The position numbers were made by a program, and so were the translations under genes. From NCBI RefSeq assembly GCF_030269545.1, contig NZ_BSTN01000016.1, positions 62,001-126,000 on the forward strand: a stretch of 64,000 nt of DNA, written 5' to 3'. The notes under the pieces are model-generated. The model worked only from the letters and a program-made list of their open reading frames with translations, ran no database searches and was not told where the DNA came from. This stretch comes from Actinomadura sp. NBRC 104425. Lineage in GTDB: Bacteria; Actinomycetota; Actinomycetes; Streptosporangiales; Streptosporangiaceae. Shown here one piece after another: positions 23,755-33,348 of the stretch (position 1 is its first letter; each line of letters opens with the position of its first letter).

Positions 23755-25157
23755 CCGAGTCCGCCGCGAACACCGCCGGGGCCGCGGGCACGGGCCCGGC
23801 CCTGCAGCCGCGCCCCGTGCCCGGGCCGGTCCCGGCGTGGGCGTTCCCGGCCGGTACGGAAGGACGCGTGCCGGGCGGTCCCGCGACGCTGCACTGCGAC
23901 CTTCCGGGGCGGCGCCTGGCCGCCGTGCGCCTGGTCCTGCAGGCGGGCGCGGGCAGGGAGAAGGACGGCACCGAGGGCGTCGCCACCCTGACGGCGCGCG
24001 CGCTGCTGGAGGGCACCGAGCCCGGCGGCGGCACCGCGCTGACCGCCGCGTTCGAACGGCTGGGCGCCAGCCTGTACGCCTCCGCCGATCTGACCGCGCT
24101 GCGCATCGCCCTGGACGTGCCGGTGACGCGGCTCGCCCCGGCCCTGGAACTGCTGTCGTCGGTGGTGCGCGGCCCCGCGCTGGCCGACGCGGACGTCAAG
24201 CGGCTCGCGCGCGAGCGGCTGGAGGAGATCGCGCAGGAGGACGCCGCCCCGGGCAGCCGGGCCATGCGCGAACTGCGCGCCGTGATGTTCCCCGCCGAGG
24301 CGCGGGCGTCCCGGCCGACCGGCGGCACCCCGGCCACGGTCGAGGCGATCGACGGCGCGCACGTGCGGGCCTTCTACGGCTCTGTGGCGCCCGCCGAGGC
24401 GACGGCGGTCGTCGCCGGGGACCTGTCCGGGGTCGACGCCGACGCGGCGCTCGCGGCCGCTCTGGAGGGCTGGCAGCCGTCCGGCGGGCCGCTGCCCGCC
24501 GCCGACACGGTCATGCCGACGGCCGGTCCGCGGATCGTCATCGTCGACCGCCCCGGCTCGGTGCAGACGTACCTGAGCATCGGGCACCCCGTCCCGTCCC
24601 GCTCGCACGCCGACTGGCCGCTGCTGACGGTGGCCGGGCACGTGCTCGGCGGCGGCCTGACGTCGCGGCTGAACTCGGTGCTCCGCGAGGAGAAGGGCTA
24701 CACCTACGGGGTGCGCGCGGGGCTGCTGCGGCTGCGCTACTGCGGGCTGTTCATCGCCCAGGGGGCCGTGCACACGGAGGTGACGGCGGACGCGGTGAGG
24801 GACGCGCTCACCGAGCTGCGCGGCATCGTGTCGCGCGGGGTCAGCAAGGAGGAGTGCGGCGCGTCCGTGCGCGCGCTCGCCGACCGCGCCCCCGCCGAGT
24901 ACGAGACCTCCCGCGCGGTGGCCGCCGAGCTGGCCGACGCCTGTGCCGGCGGCCTGGGCGCCGACTACCCGCGGCGCTACCTGGACGCGGTGCGCGCCGC
25001 CACCCCGGACGAGGTGACCCGCGCCTACGCCGAGCACGTCGCCCCCGAGGCGCTGACCGTCATCGCCGTGGGCGACGCCGCCCGGATCCGCGGTCCGCTG
25101 GAGGATCTCGGCTACGCGCCGGTGACCGTCACCGCCAAGGAACGCGCCGAAGGCTGA
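23751..25157 (+). CDS. M16-family partner subunit (lacks HxxEH)
   Basis: A 468-residue M16 homologue without the zinc motif, with the conserved substrate-binding region GGGLTSRLNSVLREEKGYTYG. This is the R/Y-pair-containing non-catalytic subunit found beside catalytic M16B proteins. An N-terminal Ala/Pro-rich extension of about 40 residues precedes the fold. The TTG start at 23751 overlaps the preceding stop, with GGAGG nine nucleotides before it; no better in-frame start exists. Confidence 0.9.
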   Translation: MTESAANTAGAAGTGPALQPRPVPGPVPAWAFPAGTEGRVPGGPATLHCDLPGRRLAAVRLVLQAGAGREKDGTEGVATLTARALLEGTEPGGGTALTAAFERLGASLYASADLTALRIALDVPVTRLAPALELLSSVVRGPALADADVKRLARERLEEIAQEDAAPGSRAMRELRAVMFPAEARASRPTGGTPATVEAIDGAHVRAFYGSVAPAEATAVVAGDLSGVDADAALAAALEGWQPSGGPLPAADTVMPTAGPRIVIVDRPGSVQTYLSIGHPVPSRSHADWPLLTVAGHVLGGGLTSRLNSVLREEKGYTYGVRAGLLRLRYCGLFIAQGAVHTEVTADAVRDALTELRGIVSRGVSKEECGASVRALADRAPAEYETSRAVAAELADACAGGLGADYPRRYLDAVRAATPDEVTRAYAEHVAPEALTVIAVGDAARIRGPLEDLGYAPVTVTAKERAEG

Positions 25158-25282
25158 CGCCGCCGGGCGAATCGGGGTTTTTCGTCCCTGTTGTTCCGCT
25201 CGTCGGCGTGAACCAATGGCATCGTGGGATTCGTCGGAGTGTTGCGGAGAGCCGCACCGCAGTCGCGAGAGGGGATCGGCCA

Positions 25283-26935
25283 GTGTCCTATGGGCAGATG
25301 CCAGGCGGGTACGGGGCCGGCGGCCCCTCAGGCGGCCCCACGGTGGAGACGATCCTGAACGAGCCGCACTGCCGTCCCGGCGGCGCCGTGGCCGGAAAGG
25401 TGCACCTGCGCGGCGGCGCCATGCCGGTGGACATCCGGCACGTCACCATGGCACTGATGCCGCGCATGGACAACCCCTACGGCGAGCCGACCGCCGGGCC
25501 CGAGGTCTACCGGGGCGCGCTGACCCGCTCGTTCCGGCTGGAGCCCGGCCAGGCGCGGGAGCTGTCGTTCTCCATCCCGCTGCCGTACGAGCTGCCGTTC
25601 ACCACCGTGCTGGGACGGGAGCTGCCCGGCTTCACCATCGGCCTGTGCACCGAGGTGGACGCTGTCGGCCAGCCCGACCCGGGCGACGTCGACCCCATCT
25701 CGGTGGAGCCGCTGCAGTCCCAGCAGTGGGTCCTGGCGGCCGTCTCCCGCCTCGGCTTCAAGATCGGCAACGTCGCGTTCGAGCAGGCCAAGCTGCCCGG
25801 CGTCTCCCAGCACCTGCCGTTCTACCAGCAGATCCGGCTTGTTCCGCCGCCCGCCTACCAGGGGCGGCTCGGCGAGGTGGGGCTGAGCTTCGTGGCGAGC
25901 CCGCGCCAGCTGGCGGTGGTGCTGGACGCCGACCCGCGGTCGGGGCAGCACGGGTCGCAGGACGAGCGGTTCGGCCGCTTCCAGTTCCCGCACGGCGAGG
26001 TCGCCGAGATCGACTGGACGTCGAAGATCGGCCAGTGGCTTGAGGCCGCCGCGGCCCGGGGCCCGGCGCGCTCTCCGGCGCCCTCGCCCTACGGCCCGCC
26101 TTCGCCGTCCTCTCAGCCGAACCAGCACGGCGTGCTGCCCCCGCCGGGGCCTTCCGCCCCCGGTGCGCACAACGCCCCGCCCGGCCACGCGGCCCCGGGC
26201 GGCCATGGCGCCGGTGCAGCGGCCGCCGCCTACAACGCTCCGGGCGCCCCCGGGGCGCCGTACGGGCCGGGCCAGCCGTTCCCGCCGCCCGCGCCCGCTC
26301 CCGGCTCGTCCCCCATGCCCGGGCAGGCACCGCCCCACAGCACTCCTCCCCACGGCACTCCTCCCCACGGCACACCGTCACACGGGACGCAGCCTCCGGG
26401 CACCCCGCCGTACGGCACCCCGCCCCAGGGCACCCCGCCGTACGGCACGCCCCACGGTCCGGCCCCGTCCTACAACACGCCTCCGCCCGCGCAGGCGCCA
26501 GCTCCTCCTCCGGCCCCCGGCCCCGCGCCGGCGCACGGCGGGTACCCGAGCGGCCCCCACCCGTACCCTCCTGCGGCCCACCCCGGACAGGCTCCGGGCC
26601 ACTACCCGCCGCCCGCGCCGCATAGCCCGCCCCCGTACCACGGCAAGCACCAGCCGCACTGGGGCGCCGTCGCCGCCGGCGGGGTGGCCGCCGCGGGCGT
26701 CGTGGGCGGACTGGCGGCGGCGAACGCCGGGTTCGACGCGATGGGCAACGCGATCGGCGGCGCCGCCGGGTTCGCCCAGGACGCCGCCGGGCAGGCCGTG
26801 GCGAACTACGTCGGCAACGCCGCCGCCGACGTCGCACGCGGCGTCGCCGGAGAGGTCGCCAACGAGGTGGCCGGGGAGGTCGCCGGAGGCATCGGCGAGG
26901 CCCTGGGCGAACTGCTCGGCGGCCTGTTCGGCTGA
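25283..26935 (+). CDS. Spo0M-family protein with Pro-rich linker and Gly/Ala C-terminus
   Basis: A 550-residue protein. The first ~245 residues are a Spo0M (sporulation-control) arrestin-like domain, seen in VETILNEPHCRPGGAVAGKV, FSIPLPYELPFTTVLGRELP and WVLAAVSRLGFKIGNVAFEQ. A long Pro-rich region with repeated HGTP/YGTP units follows. The C-terminal ~90 residues are Gly/Ala-rich and hydrophobic (GAVAAGGVAAAGVVGGLAAA), suggesting membrane association or a glycine-zipper helix. In Bacillus Spo0M affects sporulation and cytoskeletal organisation; the actinomycete role is unclear. GTG at 25283 with GAGGGG. The surrounding signalling genes fit a developmental role, which is inference. Confidence 0.85.
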   Translation: MSYGQMPGGYGAGGPSGGPTVETILNEPHCRPGGAVAGKVHLRGGAMPVDIRHVTMALMPRMDNPYGEPTAGPEVYRGALTRSFRLEPGQARELSFSIPLPYELPFTTVLGRELPGFTIGLCTEVDAVGQPDPGDVDPISVEPLQSQQWVLAAVSRLGFKIGNVAFEQAKLPGVSQHLPFYQQIRLVPPPAYQGRLGEVGLSFVASPRQLAVVLDADPRSGQHGSQDERFGRFQFPHGEVAEIDWTSKIGQWLEAAAARGPARSPAPSPYGPPSPSSQPNQHGVLPPPGPSAPGAHNAPPGHAAPGGHGAGAAAAAYNAPGAPGAPYGPGQPFPPPAPAPGSSPMPGQAPPHSTPPHGTPPHGTPSHGTQPPGTPPYGTPPQGTPPYGTPHGPAPSYNTPPPAQAPAPPPAPGPAPAHGGYPSGPHPYPPAAHPGQAPGHYPPPAPHSPPPYHGKHQPHWGAVAAGGVAAAGVVGGLAAANAGFDAMGNAIGGAAGFAQDAAGQAVANYVGNAAADVARGVAGEVANEVAGEVAGGIGEALGELLGGLFG

Positions 26936-26990
26936 CCTCGCCGCGTCCGGTGGTTAGTGTCGGGAGCGCCCGCCCCTTCCGAGGAGCCCG

Positions 26991-27914
26991 ATGACCACGC
27001 TGATCCTGGTGCTGCTCTGCCTCGCGATCGCCGGTCGCGAGCTCTACCTGGCCTCCGACAAGAGACTTCCGCGCGCGCAGGCCGAGCTGCGCCGGCTGGA
27101 CGACGAGGTCGTGCGGCTCGCCGAGGGTTTGGAGGCGGTGCGCGCGCAGGTCGCCGCACTCCCGCCACACGCGCCATCAAACGTCCCGGCCGCCCCGGCC
27201 GCCCCGCCGGTCGCCGCCGAGCCCGACGCCGGCACCGTGCACGAGATGTTCGACCGGCTCGGCGCCATCGAGGACCGGCTGGACCGCCTCGACCAGGAGA
27301 TCACCGCGCTGTCCGGGCAGCTGGCCGGGTTGGAGCTCGACCGGGACGCCCAGCGCGCCCTGGCCCGTTCGCTGGACGCGGTCGAGGAGGTCACCTGGGA
27401 GCTGCGGCGCGAGATGCTCGACCGGCTCGCCCGCGAGGAGGGCGTCGTCACCGGGCTGCTGCTCAGCGAGCGGGGCGAGGCCGAGGCGCTGCTGGCCGAG
27501 GCCTACGAGCGCGCCGCGGCCGAGTTCGGGCTGCGGGTGCGCGTGCGCGACCGGCGCGACGCCGAGGCGGCGAACGGCGGCTACCGGGGCACCGCCTTCC
27601 AGCTGTCCGGACGGCGCCCCGACGCGCTGGCCGAGGAGCTGCTGACCTACGCCCGGGGCCTGTACGACCCGCAGGACCCGTCGGCGCTCGCCACGCTGCT
27701 CACCGAGCTGGCGCACCTGCGCGGCGGCGGCGTCGCGCGCCTCGGCGCGTTCACCGCGGTCCGCACGCCCACCGCGCTGATCTGCGGCCTGCTGCCCGAC
27801 GGCGGCGGCGCGGGCGCACGGCCCGCCGACGAGCCGTGGGACCTGGCGGCGCGCCTGCGCGACCTGCCCGACGAGCGGCGCTGCGACCTCAGCTGGCTGT
27901 GCTCCGACCAGTGA
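26991..27914 (+). CDS. Membrane-anchored coiled-coil protein, unknown family
   Basis: A 307-residue protein I do not recognise. It has an N-terminal anchor (MTTLILVLLCLAIAGRELYL) and then a long heptad-like helix (residues ~25-50 and ~85-150, rich in Leu, Glu, Arg: RLDRLDQEITALSGQLAGLE). The alpha/beta-looking C-terminal half contains VVTGLLLSERGEAEALLAEA and ends RRCDLSWLCSDQ. ATG at 26991 after GAGGAG. It follows the Spo0M gene by 55 bp on the same strand, so joint expression is likely. The layout resembles a membrane-tethered scaffold. Confidence 0.65.
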   Translation: MTTLILVLLCLAIAGRELYLASDKRLPRAQAELRRLDDEVVRLAEGLEAVRAQVAALPPHAPSNVPAAPAAPPVAAEPDAGTVHEMFDRLGAIEDRLDRLDQEITALSGQLAGLELDRDAQRALARSLDAVEEVTWELRREMLDRLAREEGVVTGLLLSERGEAEALLAEAYERAAAEFGLRVRVRDRRDAEAANGGYRGTAFQLSGRRPDALAEELLTYARGLYDPQDPSALATLLTELAHLRGGGVARLGAFTAVRTPTALICGLLPDGGGAGARPADEPWDLAARLRDLPDERRCDLSWLCSDQ

Positions 27915-27935
27915 CCGACGCGGGCGACCGGCGGG

Positions 27936-29120
27936 CTAGGGGCGCAGGAACCGCGGCGCGCCCGTCCCGGCCCGGTCGACGCTGAACGCCAGCAGGCACC
28001 GGGGCGTGCGGGCGGCGTCGACGCGCAGGCACACCCCGAGGGCGAGGTTCGGGTCGACGACCACCACCCGCCGCAGCGCCCGCAGCGCGCGGCGGGCCCG
28101 CGCCCGGGTGTCGGGACGCGCCGGATCGTTCAGCGCGGCCGCCACGACCCGTCCCGCGTAGCGCCACAGCGCCGCCGAGTCCAGGATCCGCGCGCCCGCC
28201 GCGGTGAGGTCACCGACGATCACCACTCCGGTGTCGTCGTCCTCGCCGGGCGGGGAGGTGGCCAGCGCGCCCTCGCGGGGCCTGCCGGACCGGGCGCCGG
28301 GCGCCAGCGGCCCGCCGACGGCGCGGTGGTAGCGCAGCGGGTCGAGGGTGTCGATGACGAACGCCCCCGCATACGGCCAGGACGCCCGTGTTCGGGGCTG
28401 GGGCCGCTCGGTGTCGGGACGCCGGGTCCGGTGCGCGCTGAGGTCGAGGACCATGCCGGCGTCGTCCAGCCACACCGGCACGCCGAGCCGCACGCCGCTG
28501 CCCCGGTCGAGGACGTCCGTGACCTCCCACAGCAGGTCGGCGCCGCGGTTGAGCCGCGCCGCCAGCCCCAGCCCGGGGAACGCCCCTTCGAGCACCGCGA
28601 GCATCGCCTGCCATGCGCCGCTGCCGACGAACTCGCCCATGAAGTCCTCGGCGAGCGCCGCCCGCCGCTCGGGGTCGGCCATGACGTCGTCGGCCACGTC
28701 GTCGGAGGTCGCGGCGCCGGAGGTCGCGGCGTCGCCGGCCTCCCGGGGCGGTTCCGCCGCCAGCGCCGCGGGCGGGAGCGTCGCCGCCTCCATCACCGGG
28801 CGGACGGGCTCGGGCGTCGCGCCGGGTATCTCTGTGAGCGGCGGTCGGGGGGCGGCAGGCGGCTCGGCGGGGGGCGGCGGCTCTGCCGGGGGCGGTTCCG
28901 GTGGGGGCGGTTCCGGTGGGGGCGGGGCCGCCGGAGCGGTGTCCGTGGGGACGTGGACCCAGTCGGCGGGCGGCGGCTCGGGACGGGCGGTGCTGCGCCC
29001 CGCCACGTGGACGTCGCCGGGGTGGGGCGCGGGGGGAGGGGGCACAGGAGGGGTGTCGGGCTCCTCGGGGCCCTCGGGCTCGGGTTCGGAACGGGGACGG
29101 TCACGCGGTCCGAATCTCAC
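27936..29120 (-). CDS. Unrecognised protein with proline-rich N-terminal half
   Basis: About 394 residues from a GTG at 29120 (AGGA upstream); a TTG at 29156 would add 12. The first ~150 residues are low-complexity Pro/Glu/Ala (tracts such as PPPPEPPPPEPP) without a signal peptide. The globular C-terminal ~230 residues contain MADPERRAALAEDFMGEFVG, GVPVWLDDAGMVLDLSAH and RVVVVDPNLALGVCLRVDAA. I cannot assign a family. Convergent with the coiled-coil gene (21 bp between stops) and downstream of another unknown gene on its own strand. Confidence 0.6.
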   Translation of the reverse strand: MRFGPRDRPRSEPEPEGPEEPDTPPVPPPPAPHPGDVHVAGRSTARPEPPPADWVHVPTDTAPAAPPPPEPPPPEPPPAEPPPPAEPPAAPRPPLTEIPGATPEPVRPVMEAATLPPAALAAEPPREAGDAATSGAATSDDVADDVMADPERRAALAEDFMGEFVGSGAWQAMLAVLEGAFPGLGLAARLNRGADLLWEVTDVLDRGSGVRLGVPVWLDDAGMVLDLSAHRTRRPDTERPQPRTRASWPYAGAFVIDTLDPLRYHRAVGGPLAPGARSGRPREGALATSPPGEDDDTGVVIVGDLTAAGARILDSAALWRYAGRVVAAALNDPARPDTRARARRALRALRRVVVVDPNLALGVCLRVDAARTPRCLLAFSVDRAGTGAPRFLRP

Positions 29121-29177
29121 GTCTTGATCCTGCGGTGCGGAGGTGATCCACGGCAAGGCGGCGGACGGATGTTGCGA

Positions 29178-30074
29178 TCAAGACCACCCGGCCGGGCGGG
29201 GCGCCGGGCCGAACAGGGCCGCGCACAGGTGCTCCAGGCGGTCGGGGCCGTCGTCGGCGGCGAGCACCGTGAGCACGGGCTCCTCGCCGTCGCCGGTGTC
29301 GACCGAGTCCGGACGCAGCCGCACGGCCACCTCGCGGCGCAGCGCCTCCCGCTCGCCGTGCGCGGCCGCCACGTCCTGCAGGCCGACGGAAACGATCTGC
29401 GGCAGCCGCACGACGAGGGGCTGGGCTCCGGCGGGCAGCTCGGCGAGCCACAGGTCGAGCAGGCGGCGGGCGAGGCCGTTGAGCAGCCGCCCCCACGGGC
29501 CGACCAGGGCAGGGGGGACGTTCTCGGTCTGCAGCTCGGGCAGGCCGAAGCGGGCCAGTCCCCTGGTGGTGAACCAGAAGCCGTGCCGTCCGGCGGTGTG
29601 CGGGAGCAGCATCCAGTCGACGAGGCGGATGGCGCCGTCCGGGCCCGGAAGGGAGCGTTCCAGACGGTCGGCGGGGAGCATCTGCGGGGTGAAGACGTCG
29701 ACGACGGGCCCGCCGACGGCCCCGGCCACGGCGCGGGCGGCCCACTCGTGGGCGGGCGGCCAGCCCGGCCGGTAGGCGGCGTGCACGACCAGCAGGTGGG
29801 ACGCGGCGGCGAGGGCGGCCAGGTCGGCGCGGGTGGCGCCGTAGGCGGCCAGCAGCCGGGCGGGCGGCGGCGGGACGTCCTCGGCGGGACGCTGGTCGAG
29901 CGTCAGCATCGGGCTGTCGACCATGCCCAGCACCAGGTCGCGCAGCGGCGGCGCGACGTGCCGGGCGACCCGTTCGCGCACCAGCTCGCGCGGGTCCGCG
30001 GCCGGTGCCGTCAGCCCGGCGACGTACGTGGCGTGCAGGGTCTCTGGAACCGGCAGCGTCAGTAGCTCGCCCAC
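29178..30074 (-). CDS. Unrecognised 298-aa soluble protein
   Basis: Starts at GTG 30074 (VGELLTLPVPETLHATYVAG); the site upstream (GGGGG) is weak, so the start is uncertain. The protein has no membrane span. The segment HLLVVHAAYRPGWPPAHEWA followed by VVDVFTPQMLP, and QPLVVRLPQIVSVGLQDVAA, looks like a compact alpha/beta fold, but I recognise no motif that gives a function. It is downstream of the PP2C-RsbW fusion gene on the same strand, separated by 122 bp containing a small TGTCGCT/AGCGACA inverted repeat. Confidence 0.6.
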   Translation of the reverse strand: MGELLTLPVPETLHATYVAGLTAPAADPRELVRERVARHVAPPLRDLVLGMVDSPMLTLDQRPAEDVPPPPARLLAAYGATRADLAALAAASHLLVVHAAYRPGWPPAHEWAARAVAGAVGGPVVDVFTPQMLPADRLERSLPGPDGAIRLVDWMLLPHTAGRHGFWFTTRGLARFGLPELQTENVPPALVGPWGRLLNGLARRLLDLWLAELPAGAQPLVVRLPQIVSVGLQDVAAAHGEREALRREVAVRLRPDSVDTGDGEEPVLTVLAADDGPDRLEHLCAALFGPAPRPAGWS

Positions 30075-30196
30075 CTGGCCCCCAGTCCGCTGGGCCCGCC
30101 CGCGGCGGGCCGTCGACCCGACCCTACGATCGCACCACCTACCGACACTCCACAGAATCTGTCGCTGAAGCGACAATCTCCTGTCGCGACGGCCGG

Positions 30197-32779
30197 TCAG
30201 AGTGGATGCTCGAACCAGACGATCTTGCCGAGGTCGCCGCGCCGGGTGCCCCACCGCTGCGCCAGATGGGCGACCAGATGCAGGCCGCGCCCCGACTCGG
30301 CGGTGGGGTCGGTGTGGCACAGCCGGGGCAGCTCGTGCCCGCCGTCGCTGACCTCGCACAGCAGCGAGTCGCACTTGATCAGCCGCATCCCCACCGCGCC
30401 CGCGCCGTGCACCAGAGCGTTGGTGACCAGCTCGCTGACGAGCAGCTGCACCGTGTCGGCGGCGTCCGTCAGGCCCCACTCGGCCAGCCGGGACGCCGCC
30501 AGCGCACGGGCCCGGCCGACCATGCTGGGCTCGGGGTCCAGCGTCCAGGACGCCACGTGCTCGGCGGGGAAGCCGTCCAGGCCCACCGCGACCAGGGCCA
30601 CGTCGTCGGCCGGGGCGGGGCAGTCGAGCATGCCGAGCGCGGCGTCGCAGGTGGCGTCCAAGGTGCGCGGGGAGGCGGCCAGCCGCTCGCACAGCTCCGC
30701 CAGGCCCCGTTCGATGTCGCGGTCGCGGCGTTCCAGCAGGCCGTCGGTGCACAGGACCAGGCGGGCCCCGTCGGGCACGGGGACCTCGACGGTCTCGAAC
30801 GGCCCGCAGCCCACCCCGATCGGCAGGCCGGGCGGCAGCTTCAGCACCGAGCCGGCGCCGTTCGGGGACACCAGCACCGGCGGCAGGTGGCCGGCGTTGG
30901 CGAGCTGGCAGCGCCGCGCCACCGGGTCGTACACCGCGTACAGGCAGGTGGCCAGGCAGTCGTCGCCGAGCCGGCGGGCCAGCCCGTCCAGTGCGCGCAG
31001 CAGCTCGTCGGGCCGCAGGTCCTGCCCGGCCAGGGTGCGCACCGCGGTGCGCAGTTGCCCCATGACCGCCGCGGACGTCACGCCGTGGCCCATCACGTCG
31101 CCGATCACGATGCCCAGGCGGCAGCCGGGCAGCGGGATCGCGTCGAACCAGTCGCCGCCGACCTGGGCGGCCTGCCCGGCGGGCAGGTAGCGGAAGCACA
31201 CCCGCGCCCCGGCCGTGCGCGGCGGATCGGCGGGCAGCATGGCCCGCTGCAGCTCGCGGACCTGGCGCACCTCGCGCCGGTAGAGCCGGCCGTTGTCGAC
31301 GCACAGCGCCGCGTTGCGCACCAGCTCGTCGATCAGGGCGAGGTCGAGCCGTTCGAAGTCGGGCTGGTCGGCGCGGCGCAGCAGGGTGCAGGTGCCCAGC
31401 ACCTGGCCGCGGGCGATCAGCGGGACGACCAGCAGCGCCCGCCCCGCCAGCAGCGGGCCGAGGTCGCGGGCGGCGAACGCAGCGCAGATCCGCTCGGCCT
31501 GGCGGCGGGTGACCCGCCGGATGTGCACGGCGCGTCCGGTGCGCATCACGTCGACGAACGGGGTGCCGGGCGGATGCCGCAGCGCCTGCCCCCGCGGGAC
31601 GGTGTCGATCCAGCGTTCGGTGTCGTCGTGCACGACGGCCACCCGGCGCATGAGGGTGTGCTCGTCGACGCGGCCGGGCGGCTCGTCGTCGGAGGCGACC
31701 CGTTCCAGCAGCTCCACGGCGGCGAAGTCGGCCAGGCGGGGCACCAGCACCTCGGCCAGCGCACGGCAGGCCTGCAGATGGTCCAGGGAGCTGCCGATGT
31801 GCTCGCCCGCCTCGCCCAGGAATGCCAGCCGGTCCCACACGGCCATCGCCTCTTCTCCCTGCCGGGGTCGCGCTATCGGGACGGGCGTCCGCGCCCGGCC
31901 GGGCGGCTGCGGTTCGGCCGCCTCGGGGTCGGCGGCGTGCGGCCGGACCCGCAGATCCCGGTACGGCACGATCGGCAACCGCACGGTGACGGACAGGTTG
32001 ACGGCCGGATGGCCCATCGCCAGCACCCGCGAGGCAATGCGTTCGGCCGCGGCGGCCTCCGACTGGCGCAGCAGCGCGGCCAGCCGCCGCCCCAGCCCCG
32101 CGGGGTCCTCGCCGTCGGTCGGCACGAGGGCCGGTTCCACCCACACCAGGCGCACCCCGGACATCGGCCGCAGCAGCTCCTCGTCGGTCGCCGCCGCGGA
32201 CGTGTCGCCCACGCTCACGCCGGGGCCCTCCTCGCGCAGCCGCTGCATGTCGGCGGCCATCGCGACCAGCCGCACGCCCTCCGGCGCGTCGGTGCGGAGG
32301 GGGTAGACCCACCAGGCGATCTCGGCGATCCGGCCGTCGTCGACGCGCGGCATCTGGCATGTACCGCACCACACGTGGGTGAACGCCCCGGGCTCGAACG
32401 CCCCGCGGTGCTCTGGCGGGAAACGCAGCAGGCAGGTGAGGGGGCGGCCGACGGCCCGCCTCCCTTCAACGCCGAACAGCTCCGCGGCGACGCGGCTCCA
32501 GTGCGTGATGCGGCCGTGCGCATCGAGGGCGACGACCGCCAGCCGCGCCACGCCCAGCAGGTGCCGGTCGAGCAGGCGCGGCGCGTCCGGCCGCGGCGCG
32601 TCGATCGGCTGCGCGGTCATGGGCGGCGTGCTGATCATGGGCGGTGTGCTGGACGGCGGCGTGTTGGATCGCGGGGCGGGCGGCTCGCCGCCGTGTGCGC
32701 CGGACGCCCCGAGCTGATCCCGAGCGATGACCACGCGGACCCCTCTCTGGAAGGCGGTGCGCGCCACCACCTCCGACAA
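30197..32779 (-). CDS. PAS-GAF-PP2C (SpoIIE) phosphatase fused to RsbW-like ATPase
   Basis: About 860 residues. A variable Pro-rich N-terminus is followed by a PAS domain (about 75-190), a GAF domain (about 345-500), a PP2C/SpoIIE phosphatase (about 515-735; VGGDWFD near 538, GDVMGHG and C-terminal ADDVALVAVG supply the metal aspartates) and a GHKL ATPase (about 745-860; ELVTNALVHGAG, SGRGLHLV). Having phosphatase and anti-sigma-kinase modules in one chain is a known actinomycete design for partner switching: it can both phosphorylate and dephosphorylate a STAS protein. The start is uncertain (TTG at 32779 or an internal ATG/GTG); domains begin well inside. The STAS protein at 21.9 kb is a possible substrate. 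Confidence 0.9.
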   Translation of the reverse strand: MSEVVARTAFQRGVRVVIARDQLGASGAHGGEPPAPRSNTPPSSTPPMISTPPMTAQPIDAPRPDAPRLLDRHLLGVARLAVVALDAHGRITHWSRVAAELFGVEGRRAVGRPLTCLLRFPPEHRGAFEPGAFTHVWCGTCQMPRVDDGRIAEIAWWVYPLRTDAPEGVRLVAMAADMQRLREEGPGVSVGDTSAAATDEELLRPMSGVRLVWVEPALVPTDGEDPAGLGRRLAALLRQSEAAAAERIASRVLAMGHPAVNLSVTVRLPIVPYRDLRVRPHAADPEAAEPQPPGRARTPVPIARPRQGEEAMAVWDRLAFLGEAGEHIGSSLDHLQACRALAEVLVPRLADFAAVELLERVASDDEPPGRVDEHTLMRRVAVVHDDTERWIDTVPRGQALRHPPGTPFVDVMRTGRAVHIRRVTRRQAERICAAFAARDLGPLLAGRALLVVPLIARGQVLGTCTLLRRADQPDFERLDLALIDELVRNAALCVDNGRLYRREVRQVRELQRAMLPADPPRTAGARVCFRYLPAGQAAQVGGDWFDAIPLPGCRLGIVIGDVMGHGVTSAAVMGQLRTAVRTLAGQDLRPDELLRALDGLARRLGDDCLATCLYAVYDPVARRCQLANAGHLPPVLVSPNGAGSVLKLPPGLPIGVGCGPFETVEVPVPDGARLVLCTDGLLERRDRDIERGLAELCERLAASPRTLDATCDAALGMLDCPAPADDVALVAVGLDGFPAEHVASWTLDPEPSMVGRARALAASRLAEWGLTDAADTVQLLVSELVTNALVHGAGAVGMRLIKCDSLLCEVSDGGHELPRLCHTDPTAESGRGLHLVAHLAQRWGTRRGDLGKIVWFEHPL

Positions 32780-33348
32780 CCCGCGGTACAGTGGACGCTA
32801 CCGTCTGTGAGAGCCGCGCGCTTGCGGACCGCGGAACTTCGGTGGGAGCCAGCGCCCAGGACGCATGTGAACCGACCCCCGCCCAGCCCGGACTGGCGGG
32901 AACCGGACGCGGCCCTATACCCTGGATTGAGAAGGGCTTCGTACACAGACCGCAAAATGTGACCGACGCCACGCAACCGATCTGCTAGCGTTTGGCGTCT
33001 TATTTACCGGGAACGCCATCAACGGAGTGGCAGCGCCGATCGAGCGCGACCCGCGACGTCCCGATGACGGGGTCGCTCTGGCACCGCACCGATCCGCGCA
33101 CCCCCTCGGCCCACCCGCCAAGCGCGGCCGAGGCCCCGTCCGGCTCGCCCGGTCTCACCGGAGAACACCTCCGGGAGCCGACCGCCGCGGCTGGCGGCGA
33201 CGTGCGCCGCACCGCGTCGACCACCGGCGCCGAACCGGCCGGAACGGTGAAACGTAACTTCTGACAGGGCGGTCAGCCGCCCGACCGCGCGCACCGTCCG
33301 CGCGCGAGCAACCGGCCCATCCGGGTCATGACCTTTCGGGGAGCGACT
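32780..33348. other. Long divergent intergenic, no supported gene
   Basis: About 570 bp between the PP2C-RsbW gene (-) and the sigma-factor gene (+). Open frames exist on both strands, but none has family features or a good ribosome-binding site. I looked for a GGGAAT-N18-GTT SigR-type promoter; GGGAAC occurs at 33009-33014, but no GTT follows at the right distance. The length suggests complex divergent promoters or an unseen small RNA. Confidence 0.3.

Noticed and set aside
26330..26460. Repeat cluster (CACGGCACTCCTCCC-like units)
   Set aside because: In-frame HGTP/YGTP protein repeats of the Spo0M-family linker, not an intergenic element.
32992..33264. 90-aa frame upstream of the sigma factor as an anti-sigma gene
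   Set aside because: Low-complexity Pro/Ala/Arg product with no HxxxCxxC zinc motif and no ribosome-binding site.
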